Part shown: positions 9,199-17,573 of the stretch, piece after piece
How positions within the stretch are numbered: the stretch's first letter is position 1
Layout: each line of letters begins with the position of its first letter
Source of the DNA: Spirochaetia bacterium UBA6919
GTDB lineage: Bacteria; Spirochaetota; UBA6919
Length of the DNA: 64,000 nt
Assembly: GCA_002450905.1 (NCBI GenBank)
Contig: DKAT01000022.1
Coordinates: 18,993-82,992, forward strand
Reading direction: 5' to 3'
The notes under the pieces: model-generated
What the model was told of the DNA's origin: nothing
The model's database searches: none
What the model saw: the letters and a program-made list of their open reading frames with translations, nothing else
Program-made: the position numbers and the translations under genes

Positions 9199-10131
9199 AT
9201 GAATGCTCATTATTTTTCTGTTTCAAAAAGAATTAACAAATTATTTCTATGCATTGTACTTATCTTAATATCCATTCAAAATAGCTGTGGAAGCCCTAAT
9301 ATACCCAGTGACAAGCAGATCCATGGATATCTTCGGTATAACAGGGATTATAATTTTAATGATTCTCATCGCATTCAAGATAGAGATGGAAAATATGTGA
9401 TTGGTGAATATGGATTTGATAGGTACTCTGCCCCCCGTGGTGCCTATGATGGGGATGGGGGGAAGTCACTTTTTTTTAAGATTAAAAATATTCGAAAAAT
9501 CAAAGCTGATAAAAAATATCCAATAAATGGTAAAGTATTTGAGACCCGTGTGGTTGCCTGGGGAAGTCCCGCCTATTATGAACGTTTTAAAATCCTGAAA
9601 GGCTATGTTATTGTTAAAAAATATGTTCAATATAAAATCCTCACCATGATGATCCATATCCAATATGGTTCACGAAAAGATTCTTTAAAAACTCTGAATC
9701 GCCTTGTTCATTTTAAAAATTCCAGTTTCTGGTTAAAATACCACGGAAAGATCAACTGGCAATCGTATGATGAGAAATCGACATATCCACGGAATGAAAT
9801 AAAAATCCAATACCTGCAGGGATTCTGGAAGGGTTATGATGTTTTTTATCCTTCTGGAAAAGAGATTCATACCTTGTTGGATAAGAAATCAGAGCTATCT
9901 TATACATTAGAAATAAAGGGTCAACGTTTACGAGAGGGTATTAAAAATAAATTTAAAGTATATCAGTTAATTAAAAATCGAATTCTCCTTCCTAATAATA
10001 AAAAATATAATCGATATGGGATTATTAATTCCATCACCCCAACCCGATTAACAATCACATGGTTTAATGAATGGGAATATGGTGGCAAACCATTTAATTC
10101 TATTTTCCGTATTTTGTATCAGAAGCAGTAA
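9199..10131 (+). CDS. Uncharacterised lipoprotein
   Basis: Protein of 310 residues preceded by a strong GGAGG at 9191-9195. The N-terminus KLFLCIVLILISIQNSC ends in a lipobox cysteine (Cys30), so it should be lipid-anchored in the envelope. The mature part is rich in Tyr, Lys and Asp, with no motif I recognise; the many short alternating hydrophobic stretches suggest a beta-rich fold. It stands alone between the caspase-TPR gene and the Imm26-like gene, with no clear operon. Confidence 0.7.
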   Translation: MNAHYFSVSKRINKLFLCIVLILISIQNSCGSPNIPSDKQIHGYLRYNRDYNFNDSHRIQDRDGKYVIGEYGFDRYSAPRGAYDGDGGKSLFFKIKNIRKIKADKKYPINGKVFETRVVAWGSPAYYERFKILKGYVIVKKYVQYKILTMMIHIQYGSRKDSLKTLNRLVHFKNSSFWLKYHGKINWQSYDEKSTYPRNEIKIQYLQGFWKGYDVFYPSGKEIHTLLDKKSELSYTLEIKGQRLREGIKNKFKVYQLIKNRILLPNNKKYNRYGIINSITPTRLTITWFNEWEYGGKPFNSIFRILYQKQ

Positions 10132-10286
10132 TATTTCCTATTTACTATAGGATTAGACGTAAAATAATCTTTTAAATATAGACAAATCAACAACAAAATG
10201 CAAAAATTATTAAATACATTTTGGGGTGCAGTCCAGATGGAAGAAATAGATTTTACCTTTTGTAAAGGATAAAATAAGAAAACAAT

Positions 10287-10778
10287 ATGAGGAAAAAAAT
10301 TCTAGAAGGGACTTGGTTTGCTGTACCATTATTTTCAAAAAAATATGTAGTAGGAATAGCTGCAAGAATGAAAAGAAGTTGTTTGTTAGGGTATTTTTTG
10401 GGACCCAAAAGAATAAATATACCAGGCTTTGAAGAAATTAGAAATTTAAAAGCTCAAGATGCTGAGTATATTCGTATAACATATGATAGTGAATTAAAAA
10501 AAGATAAATGGCCTATTTTAGGAAGAGATGAAAATTGGAATCGAGATGAGTTTCCTATGCCTGTATTCAAAACTATTAACAAGGATAGAGATGGTAAAGT
10601 GGTATTTGTACAAAAAACCTTTTATGGACCTAATAACCCAGAGTGGCCTATAAAACAAAAAGTCTGTTCATTAGAAGAAGTTGAGGGACTACCTGATGAA
10701 GGGTTATCTCACCCTGAAGGGTCTCTTTTAACAAATCTAGAAAAAGTGATATCGGATAAATTGGAATCAATTATTTAA
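10287..10778 (+). CDS. Imm26-like immunity protein (putative)
   Basis: Cytoplasmic protein of 163 residues without a signal peptide. It resembles the immunity-protein 26 family: an early EGTWFAVPL followed by VVGIAARM, then a central KWPILGRDENW and a C-terminal LPDEGLSHPEGSLL acidic segment. Imm26 proteins neutralise polymorphic toxins delivered by neighbours; no cognate toxin is visible here, so it would be an orphan immunity gene. It is followed by a DUF4259 gene, another small protein family often seen among immunity genes. The match is by eye and moderate. Confidence 0.5.
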   Translation: MRKKILEGTWFAVPLFSKKYVVGIAARMKRSCLLGYFLGPKRINIPGFEEIRNLKAQDAEYIRITYDSELKKDKWPILGRDENWNRDEFPMPVFKTINKDRDGKVVFVQKTFYGPNNPEWPIKQKVCSLEEVEGLPDEGLSHPEGSLLTNLEKVISDKLESII

Positions 10779-10842
10779 AAATGAACATTAGAACGATATT
10801 TGATTATATATTTAATTACTATTTAAACTCTGGGGGTAGTCA

Positions 10843-11257
10843 ATGGGAGCATGGGGTACAGGTGTTTTTGAAAATGATGATGCTTTAGATTTTTTATACG
10901 AGTTACAAGATTCTGAACCCAATGAACTTATGAGGGAAGTTTTATCTAAAAGTTTATTGCTTGATTATTTGGAGGCAGGCGATGGGGAGAGAATTATTGT
11001 TTGCTGTGCTCTAATCGATACAATTATTCATGGAACAAACTATGGTCCTTATAGTGAAGAATTTCATGAGCGGGTTCAGCAAAACAAATTTTTTAATTGA
11101 TATTAATCCCCTGAAAGATCTGGCTGTAAAATCATTAGAAAAGGTATTAACACCTAATTTGTCTGAATTAAATGATTCTTGGCTTGATGAAGAATTCTAT
11201 TTTGAGTGGAAAAGTAATATTGAACAAATTCTAAAAAGATTTCAAAACATAGGGTAA
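10843..11257 (+). pseudogene. DUF4259 family gene, frameshifted in a T6 run
   Basis: The first frame, 10843-11100, starts MGAWGTGVFENDDALDFLYE, the hallmark DUF4259 N-terminus. It ends prematurely after NKFFN. The second frame, +1 relative to it, continues after the run of six T at 11089-11094 as LIDINPLKDLAVKSLEK through LNDSWLDEEFYFEWKSNI to 11257, which matches the usual DUF4259 C-terminus. Removing one T would restore one protein of about 137 residues. This could be a real inactivating mutation, a slippage-corrected gene or a sequencing error. Confidence 0.72.
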
Positions 11258-11416
11258 TTTCCTGTGTGTGAAACTGTTGCGTATTTGGTTTAATCTTTGG
11301 TTAAATTCCAGTGCTATGCAAAATAATATCCGATCGAAATAGGGTACAGTGGAAAATTTGGGTGCGCCTTGTAAACGGGGGAGTTGTGGGTTGTTGTTTG
11401 GGATTGTCAGGGGAGA

Positions 11417-11442
11417 GGGCAAACGCATAGGTTTGCCCCTAC
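11417..11442. repeat. REP-like hairpin, GGGCAAAC...GTTTGCCC family (copy 1)
   Basis: GGGCAAAC at 11417-11424 pairs with GTTTGCCC at 11431-11438, followed by CTAC. Related copies lie at 11598, 45038 and 47694, and a decayed one at 48470. It sits in non-coding DNA. Confidence 0.7.
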
Positions 11443-11513
11443 GGGGTTGGAAGTAAGGAATATATCCTCGTTTGCGGTGGTTGGAACTTTGGTTCTGTTT
11501 GACATGCGGATAA

Positions 11514-11538
11514 GGACAGGTTTGAAACCTGTCCCTAC
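11514..11538. repeat. Perfect palindrome GGACAGGTTT-g-AAACCTGTCC
   Basis: Arms of 10 bases at 11514-11523 and 11525-11534 around one G, followed by CTAC. It is a sequence variant of the palindrome at 47551-47579, in which the arms read GGGGCAGGTTT. Compensating changes on both arms (A for G on one side, T for C on the other) show that the hairpin is conserved. Confidence 0.75.
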
Positions 11539-11560
11539 AGAAGGTATGAAGTATGTGCAG

Positions 11561-11623
11561 GGGTTGGCCTGTGTGTCAATTCAGTCGGTACAAGTTAGGG
11601 CAAACACATAGATTTGCCCCTCC
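11561..11623. repeat. Composite repeat: TGTGTGTCAA segment plus GCAAAC hairpin (copy 2)
   Basis: GGGTTGGCCTGTGTGTCAAT is followed about 27 bases later by an AGGGCAAACACATAG hairpin and TTTGCCCC. The same two elements in the same order recur at 44994-45062, 47652-47721 and, decayed, at 48416-48493, so they form one composite repeat unit. Confidence 0.7.
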
Positions 11624-11704
11624 GGTGTTACAGATTATTCCGACTAGGCTCAATGACCAAATTATAGTGAGGGGACTGTAATCTGCCTTTCGTTTCTCTA
11701 TAAT

Positions 11705-11738
11705 TTTTCCCATAATTTTCCCATAATTTTCCCATGAG
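11705..11738. repeat. Triplicated CCCATAATTTT ending in CCCATGA
   Basis: The unit TTCCCATAATTTT is repeated in tandem and ends in CCCATGAGTCCC. A shorter copy with two units, ending CCCATGAAGGGAC, lies at about 28919-28947, 17 kb away in another intergenic region. Confidence 0.6.
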
Positions 11739-12053
11739 TCCCCTTTTATTCCTAAATATGTAAGAATCATTTCGGATGTGGAAAGATAGTTACAAGTGTT
11801 CAGATAAATCTGCAATATGAACTTGTTATTCTGGTGAATATAAATGAAAATAATTTGGTCGTGATAGTTTTTTGACTGAAGTTAATAACCCTGACCAATG
11901 ACCCTTTGACAGGGCTCCGGGTGATGAAATCAGTTCTTTATATAGCACTTCCAATAATTTGTCTGATTTATGCTTAATACAAAATAATTACTTCATAATG
12001 AAAAAAATATTATATTATATCATTATCAAACCCATTTCGTGCAGGTCTAGTTG

Positions 12054-12983
12054 ATGTCGAATCAAAATATAACCATAGATGATGTAGAACTCCATTTAAG
12101 TCAAGCGGATGATTTGAATATCCCTATTGTAGGAATGTATGATCTTCAGCAGCAGTTAGAAGCCTGTTGGCTGGTTCTTGAAGATGGGGATATCCCTCTT
12201 GTACCTAGATTATTAGGGCGTCCCGGAGTGGGAAAAACCACTTTAGCCTATGCTGTAGGGAAGAAACTGAATAATGAAGTCTATATATTCCAGTGTACAA
12301 TGGATACACGCCCTGAAGATCTTATTATCACCCCTGTCATTGAAGGAAGTAATCAGCAAGGATTATTTAATAAATCCAAGGGACTTATCCGATATCAGGC
12401 TTCCCCTCTTGTAACAGCTATGATTCGTGGTGGGATTGCTATTTTGGATGAAGGAAATCGGATGAGTGAGAAGAGCTGGGCAAGTTTAGCTCCTCTTTTT
12501 GATAATCGTCGTTATGTGGAATCCATTACAGCAGGGATTAAAATTAAAGCTCATCCCAATTTTCGCTGTTGTGTTACGATGAATGACGACTCTTCAACTT
12601 TTGAAGTCCCGGAATATATTATGTCAAGACTCCAACCACAAATTTATGTTGATTTTCCAAGTCAGAATGAAGAAAGAGAGATTCTTAAGATCAATCTCCC
12701 CCAAGCTGAAGATTTTTTAATAGACATGATGAGTGGCTTTCTTAGTCGTGCCCATCGTTTTGAGGAACCCTTTACAACCCGTGATGGTATCCATATTATT
12801 CGATTTGCAAGAAGAATTAAGCATCAGAGAAATATATCCCTGGAAGAAGCTATAATACAATCTATAGAACAGGTTCTTGGAAAGGATGCTGTTAACTATC
12901 TTGATCCAAACTACCAACCACAATTTAAATCTTCGCCTGACTATTGGGGTGACGTCTATGAAGATGACGATGAATTGGTCTGA
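12054..12983 (+). CDS. MoxR-type AAA+ ATPase
   Basis: AAA+ ATPase of 309 residues. Walker A is LGRPGVGKTT (about 54-63), Walker B is GIAILDEGNRM (about 127-137), sensor 1 is in RCCVTMNDDSS, and SRLQPQIYVDFP follows as the arginine-finger region. The family remodels protein complexes, typically together with VWA-domain partners. Here no VWA gene is adjacent; instead the gene overlaps a large uncharacterised protein, which is its likely partner. The ATG at 12054 is preferred over the TTG at 12051. DEGNRMSEKSW is characteristic of MoxR-like proteins. Confidence 0.82.
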   Translation: MSNQNITIDDVELHLSQADDLNIPIVGMYDLQQQLEACWLVLEDGDIPLVPRLLGRPGVGKTTLAYAVGKKLNNEVYIFQCTMDTRPEDLIITPVIEGSNQQGLFNKSKGLIRYQASPLVTAMIRGGIAILDEGNRMSEKSWASLAPLFDNRRYVESITAGIKIKAHPNFRCCVTMNDDSSTFEVPEYIMSRLQPQIYVDFPSQNEEREILKINLPQAEDFLIDMMSGFLSRAHRFEEPFTTRDGIHIIRFARRIKHQRNISLEEAIIQSIEQVLGKDAVNYLDPNYQPQFKSSPDYWGDVYEDDDELV

Positions 12984-14934
12984 TAATTATTTCCAGATTG
13001 ACAATATCTATTGCATCCCATCAGTACATGGATCTATAGACTTTGGTCAACGTGTTCGCAGTGCCTATTTTGATGTTAAACCTGATTGCATTGCAGTTGA
13101 GCTTCCTGATAGCCTAATGAGCCCTATATTACAGGGGATTAAGCGACTACCCTACTTATCCGTTATTAGTTTCCTGGATACCTTTGATGAGGATAAAAAT
13201 ACTTCTACTTATCATTATATCCCAATCCAGCCTTGTGATTCTATTATAGAAGCATGTCGTTTAGCTGTTGAGAATGGAATTGAATTGTATTTTGTAGACC
13301 GGGATATGACTGGAATACCAATCCCTACTTCCCATAATCCAGATACGTATTATATCAATAAAATTGGTCTGAGGAACTACTGTAATAATTATTTAAAATA
13401 TTTAAAACCATCAGAACTGGGATCAGTCCATTATCTACGGGAACAAGAAATGGCATATCGTGTTCAAAAGATGTCTACAGCATATAAAAAAGTACTTTTT
13501 GTCTATGGATTGTATCACCATCCACGAATTGTTGAGTTCATCCAGAATCCCGTTGAACAGCTTATTCCCAATACAGTAGTCCGTAAGGATATTCAAATCT
13601 TTCATCTTGATGAATCTTCCTATAATAAAGTACTTGGAACAATGCCATTTCAAAATTACCTCTATGAGATAGGTCGAAAGGGGTTAACCAGTTTTCATAT
13701 TGGATTAGAATTACCACCAGAAGATACTCACAAGGATACAGAGTCAAAACAAATTGAAGAATTTCACCAAAAAATACGTCATACTGCCCATCGTATTCGT
13801 AACATGGAAACTCAGGATACTCAAGTCGATCAATATGATAATCTCCATGAACTGATGATTCAGTCAAGGAGATTGTATTTCAGGGAATGGGATGACAAGG
13901 CTTCATCAGGAAAATTATCTATCGCTTTGAAATTTGCTAGGAATTATGCACTTGTTAATGAGTATCTCGTTCCTTCTCCTTATCAATTAGTTATTGCAGC
14001 AAAAAATACTTTGAATGATGACTTTGCATGGGAACTTATCAGAGTGTTAAACTTCTATCCATTTATGGAAAATGAAGATGATTTAAGATTATTTTCAAAT
14101 GCCCTTAAAGCACCAGACCATAACCGCAAGATTACTTATAAACCTTATCTACCCACAGAACCATGGATAATAGGTAAGATTCCTATTAAGAAGCGACCTC
14201 GGGAAGGACGATCTGGTGATTGGAACAAGGTATGGAATATGGGATATACTCTCATTTCTTATCCAGCTGAAGATATAATAATTGAAAACTATTTCCACTA
14301 TCTCAGAAAGAAAGGACGGGCTATATTAGAAAAAGAGCATACTCGTACCGTGGAATTCCAGAATTCGATACTTGATGGATTGGATATCAAAGAGACAATA
14401 CGTAATCTCCATCTTGGGAAACTCTATGTCAAAGAGCAAACTCAAATCAAAGGAGATGTGGGTACTGTTGTCGTCATATTTGATGAGAAAGATCCTGAAA
14501 ATAGGTACTCATTCACGATGACATGGTATGCAGAACACCAAAATGAGTCTGATCTTGTCTTATACTCTACACCACCTGGAGAGAAGCTTGTGGGGCCTGG
14601 TATTAGTAGGGCTGAGTATGGTGGATTACTATCTGTATTCCCTCCCCGCGGTATTCGGGAAGTCTGGTCTGATCATCGTTTTGATAGAGCGAAATCCAAG
14701 GCTGAACGATTACTATTAGCTGGTATCCACTATTCTGAGAAACGATATATAATTTATGTTGCTCCTAACCCTCCGAGGCGATATTTATATTCCATTTCCG
14801 AGCGTTATGGACACCATGTTATATATATCCCTCTCACTCAACTTTCTGAAACAATGATTAAGAAAGTTCGGTTCTTTCATTTTCTTTCTGATAGACGATT
14901 GAGAAGTATTGCTTCCCGATATATCCGCTTATAA
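12958..14934 (+). CDS. Uncharacterised MoxR-linked protein with TraB/ChaN-like N-terminal region
   Basis: Protein of 658 residues, translationally coupled to the MoxR gene (overlap of 26 nt). The start at 12958 has a GGGGTGA at 12946-12952; ATGs at 12964 and 12970 are alternatives. The N-terminus reads CIPSVHGSIDFGQRVRSAYF and then PDCIAVELPD, resembling the beginning of TraB/ChaN/DUF5682-like folds, which start with a conserved H-G and end the first strand with VExP. The C-terminal 300 residues contain KLYVKEQTQIKGDVGTVVVIFD and a basic tail RRLRSIASRYIRL, with no family recognised. No signal peptide or clear membrane segment. Function unknown; it may be a client or adaptor of the ATPase. 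Confidence 0.72.
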   Translation: MKMTMNWSDNYFQIDNIYCIPSVHGSIDFGQRVRSAYFDVKPDCIAVELPDSLMSPILQGIKRLPYLSVISFLDTFDEDKNTSTYHYIPIQPCDSIIEACRLAVENGIELYFVDRDMTGIPIPTSHNPDTYYINKIGLRNYCNNYLKYLKPSELGSVHYLREQEMAYRVQKMSTAYKKVLFVYGLYHHPRIVEFIQNPVEQLIPNTVVRKDIQIFHLDESSYNKVLGTMPFQNYLYEIGRKGLTSFHIGLELPPEDTHKDTESKQIEEFHQKIRHTAHRIRNMETQDTQVDQYDNLHELMIQSRRLYFREWDDKASSGKLSIALKFARNYALVNEYLVPSPYQLVIAAKNTLNDDFAWELIRVLNFYPFMENEDDLRLFSNALKAPDHNRKITYKPYLPTEPWIIGKIPIKKRPREGRSGDWNKVWNMGYTLISYPAEDIIIENYFHYLRKKGRAILEKEHTRTVEFQNSILDGLDIKETIRNLHLGKLYVKEQTQIKGDVGTVVVIFDEKDPENRYSFTMTWYAEHQNESDLVLYSTPPGEKLVGPGISRAEYGGLLSVFPPRGIREVWSDHRFDRAKSKAERLLLAGIHYSEKRYIIYVAPNPPRRYLYSISERYGHHVIYIPLTQLSETMIKKVRFFHFLSDRRLRSIASRYIRL

Positions 14935-15020
14935 TCAATCCCAAATTAAGTTATATATAATAATACAGCTATAAATTGATATGAATAGAAGTTATTAAAA
15001 TACAGAGAATAAGATGGATC

Positions 15021-15053
15021 ACAATCGGAATTAAAAATTCTGGTTCCGATAGT
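15021..15053. repeat. ATCGGAA...TTCCGAT hairpin repeat (copy 1)
   Basis: ATCGGAA at 15024-15030 pairs with TTCCGAT at 15044-15050 around an AT-rich loop; flanking bases extend the stem with one mismatch. It lies in the gap between two convergent genes. Near-identical copies are at 20676-20702 and 37232-37258. Confidence 0.75.
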
Positions 15054-15132
15054 GATTTATATCACCAGAATACCATAAAAATTAAGCTACTTGACTATAT
15101 TATTGGATAGATTAAAATCATATGTTCACTGT

Positions 15133-16056
15133 TTATTGATTCATCGGGTGGAAGAGATCATGCACACGTTTTAATTCACTGTTATCCAAATGGGTATAGA
15201 TTTGGGTGGTAGCTATATTTGCGTGTCCAAGAAGTTCCTGGATACTCCGAAGATCTGCTCCCCCTTCCAATAAATGAGTCGCAAAGGAATGACGAAATGT
15301 ATGGGGAGTGATATTCTTAGTAATCCCGCATAGAATGCTGTATTCCTTTATAATCTTCCAAATCCCTTTTCGACTAATTGGTTTCCCTTGTTTGGCATTT
15401 ACAAATACATAGGGGTGTATATTCTTTTTCATAAGGAGTGGTCTTGTATGTTCGACATAATCCTTTAGTAAGCTATGAGCATGACTACCAAGTGGAATAA
15501 AACGCTCTTTATCCCCTTTACCAAGGATTAGGAGATATCTTTCATCAAAATAAATTGAATTAATCTTTAATCCTACAACTTCACTAACCCGTAGTCCCGC
15601 TGAATACATCAACTCCATCATAGTCTTATCCCGTATCCCTTTTTCAGTAGTGGGATCAGGAGTATTTAACAGTTTCTCCATATCCTGAATACTCAGAAAG
15701 TCGGGAAATAACTGAGCTAATTTAGGAGTCCTGATATTCTCTGTAGGATTTGTTTGTATCTCTTTTTCCATCAAAAGATATTTATAAAAATGGCGAATGG
15801 ATCCAATAAATCTGGCTATTGTTTTGTGGCAAATTGTTTCACCAAGGCGTAGTATAAGATAATCTGTTATATTTAGATTAGTAGCCTTAAGGTAATCAAT
15901 GTTATGTTCTTTTAAGTAATTAAGAAAGAATTTGAGATCACTTTGATAGGACGAAATAGTGTTTTCAGATAGCCGTCTATCGTATTTCAGAAAATGAATA
16001 AAATCTTTGAGGGGCTTTAATTGTTCATTATTAAGAGATATGTTTTGCTCCGACAT
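15133..16056 (-). CDS. xerD: XerD-like tyrosine recombinase
   Basis: Site-specific recombinase of 307 residues. An N-terminal SAM-like DNA-binding domain (residues about 10-100) precedes the catalytic domain. Catalytic residues visible are R156 (SAGLRVSEV), K180 (LGKGDKER), H252 and R255 (HTFRHSFATHLL), H278 (LLGHANI) and Y287 (TQIYTH). These enzymes resolve chromosome dimers at dif. The start at 16056 is chosen because the longer frame to 16116 would run into ribBA; with it the gene begins 19 nt after the ribBA stop, so the two are co-transcribed. Single XerD versus XerC identity cannot be settled by eye. Confidence 0.88.
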   Translation of the reverse strand: MSEQNISLNNEQLKPLKDFIHFLKYDRRLSENTISSYQSDLKFFLNYLKEHNIDYLKATNLNITDYLILRLGETICHKTIARFIGSIRHFYKYLLMEKEIQTNPTENIRTPKLAQLFPDFLSIQDMEKLLNTPDPTTEKGIRDKTMMELMYSAGLRVSEVVGLKINSIYFDERYLLILGKGDKERFIPLGSHAHSLLKDYVEHTRPLLMKKNIHPYVFVNAKQGKPISRKGIWKIIKEYSILCGITKNITPHTFRHSFATHLLEGGADLRSIQELLGHANIATTQIYTHLDNSELKRVHDLFHPMNQ

Positions 16057-16075
16057 CCGTGTCTCAGATAATATA

Positions 16076-17290
16076 TTAATCCAAAAGATGACCCAACTTA
16101 TCTTTTTTAGTTGCAAGATAATTTTCGTTATCCTTGTTTGGTGAAATGATTATCGGTACACGATCCACGACATTTAAGTGATATCCCTTGATGGCAATAA
16201 TTTTTTTAGGGTTGTTTGTCAGCAGGCGAATAGTGGTAAGCCCCAGTTCTTTTAATATTTGAGCTCCAAGTCCATAATCTCTTAAATCAGCCTTGAAACC
16301 AAGTTGCTCATTTGCTTCAACCGTGTCCAGACCTTTATCCTGAAGATCATAGGCTTTGATTTTATTGTGTAGACCGATTCCCCGTCCCTCCTGACGCATA
16401 TACAAACAAACCCCTTTTCCTTCCTCAGCAATCATTTTTAAGGATGCCTGTAATTGTTCCCCGCAGTCACATCGTCTTGACCCAAATACATCGCCTGTAA
16501 TACATTCTGAATGAACACGTACTAATACATTATCCTTGCCATCCACCTCTCCATAAACTAGTGCAATATGGATGAGATTATCGACATCGTTATTATAAGT
16601 AATAATTTTAAACTCACCATATTCAGTAGGGAGACGGGCTTCAGAGACCTGGTGGATCAATTTTTCTTTCTGACGACGATATTCAATAATTTGTGCTACG
16701 GAAATTATTTTAAGATTATGTAATTTAGAAAATTCCTGTAATTCGGGCATCCTTGCCATCGTGCCGTCATCATTCATTATTTCACAGATCACTGCACCAG
16801 GATATAATCCAGATAGTTTACATAAGTCAACGGAGCCTTCCGTCTGACCTGTACGGACAAGAACACCCCCATTTCGAGCCCTTAACGGAAATATATGTCC
16901 TGGTCTTGCGAGATCAGATGGTTTGGTATTGGGATCAATCAGTACTTTTACTGTCTTCGCCCGATCAGCTGCAGATATACCCGTGGTAGTCCCTTCAATA
17001 GCATCAACAGAAACAGTAAATGCCGTTTGGAGTGGTTCAGTATTTCGTGCCACCATCTGATATAGTTCAAGTTCTTCTAAACGATTTGGGGTGAGCGGTA
17101 CACAAATCAATCCGCGTCCATATTTTGCCATAAAATTAATTGCTTCCGACGTCACATGTTCTGCCGCAATCACAAGATCACCCTCATTTTCACGATCTTC
17201 CTTATCCACTAAAATAATCATCTTACCGCTCTTAAAATCCTCGAGTGCGTCCTGAATTGGGTTTAATCCGTAACCAACATCAAATGTCAT
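16076..17290 (-). CDS. ribBA: RibBA, bifunctional DHBP synthase / GTP cyclohydrolase II
   Basis: Riboflavin-synthesis fusion of 404 residues. The N-terminal half is 3,4-dihydroxy-2-butanone-4-phosphate synthase ([16 protein letters not shown] near 29-44, then [11 protein letters not shown]). The C-terminal half is GTP cyclohydrolase II, with [19 protein letters not shown] holding the zinc cysteines, then [10 protein letters not shown] and LTNNPKK. It supplies both precursors of the lumazine step from ribulose-5-phosphate and GTP. No FMN riboswitch pattern was found in the 280 bases upstream. Confidence 0.95.
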   Translation of the reverse strand: MTFDVGYGLNPIQDALEDFKSGKMIILVDKEDRENEGDLVIAAEHVTSEAINFMAKYGRGLICVPLTPNRLEELELYQMVARNTEPLQTAFTVSVDAIEGTTTGISAADRAKTVKVLIDPNTKPSDLARPGHIFPLRARNGGVLVRTGQTEGSVDLCKLSGLYPGAVICEIMNDDGTMARMPELQEFSKLHNLKIISVAQIIEYRRQKEKLIHQVSEARLPTEYGEFKIITYNNDVDNLIHIALVYGEVDGKDNVLVRVHSECITGDVFGSRRCDCGEQLQASLKMIAEEGKGVCLYMRQEGRGIGLHNKIKAYDLQDKGLDTVEANEQLGFKADLRDYGLGAQILKELGLTTIRLLTNNPKKIIAIKGYHLNVVDRVPIIISPNKDNENYLATKKDKLGHLLD

Positions 17291-17573
17291 ATGAATCCTT
17301 GCAAATTATTTTTGATATTCTACTTAAACTTTATAAGATAATATAAGTCAGGTCATTCGTCAAAGAAAATATGCAATAGACAACCCCAGTGAAATGGAAT
17401 CTCATATCAGAAACAAAAGATTTTTTATAATATATAATGATATTATTTTTTATAGACCAATTAAAAACAATATTTGAAACAAGATGTTAATTTAAGTGTT
17501 AAATAAATACTCTTACAAGTAGATAATATATTAGTATCTTATTTCATCAACATCATTGATCTAAAAAGGGCTT

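Larger units (their letters stand above)
11258..12050. other. Non-coding accessory stretch with dispersed repeats
   Basis: About 790 bases without a convincing gene. It holds hairpin repeats shared with the 45-48.5 kb region (detailed separately), a degenerate copy of the AGGATATATCCTCG-type module near 11455-11484, and a triplicated CCCATAATTTT near 11707-11738. The last 100 bases before 12051 are very AT-rich and probably contain the promoter of the MoxR gene. Confidence 0.6.

Noticed and set aside
11384..11815. Frames of 75-79 codons on both strands
   Set aside because: They run through REP-like hairpins and encode mirrored Gly/Pro/Thr stretches, typical of translated repeats.
17291..17573. 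Possible FMN riboswitch upstream of ribBA
   Set aside because: The conserved AGGG, GGTGAAATTCC and AGCCCGCG-type segments of that aptamer are not present on the minus strand.
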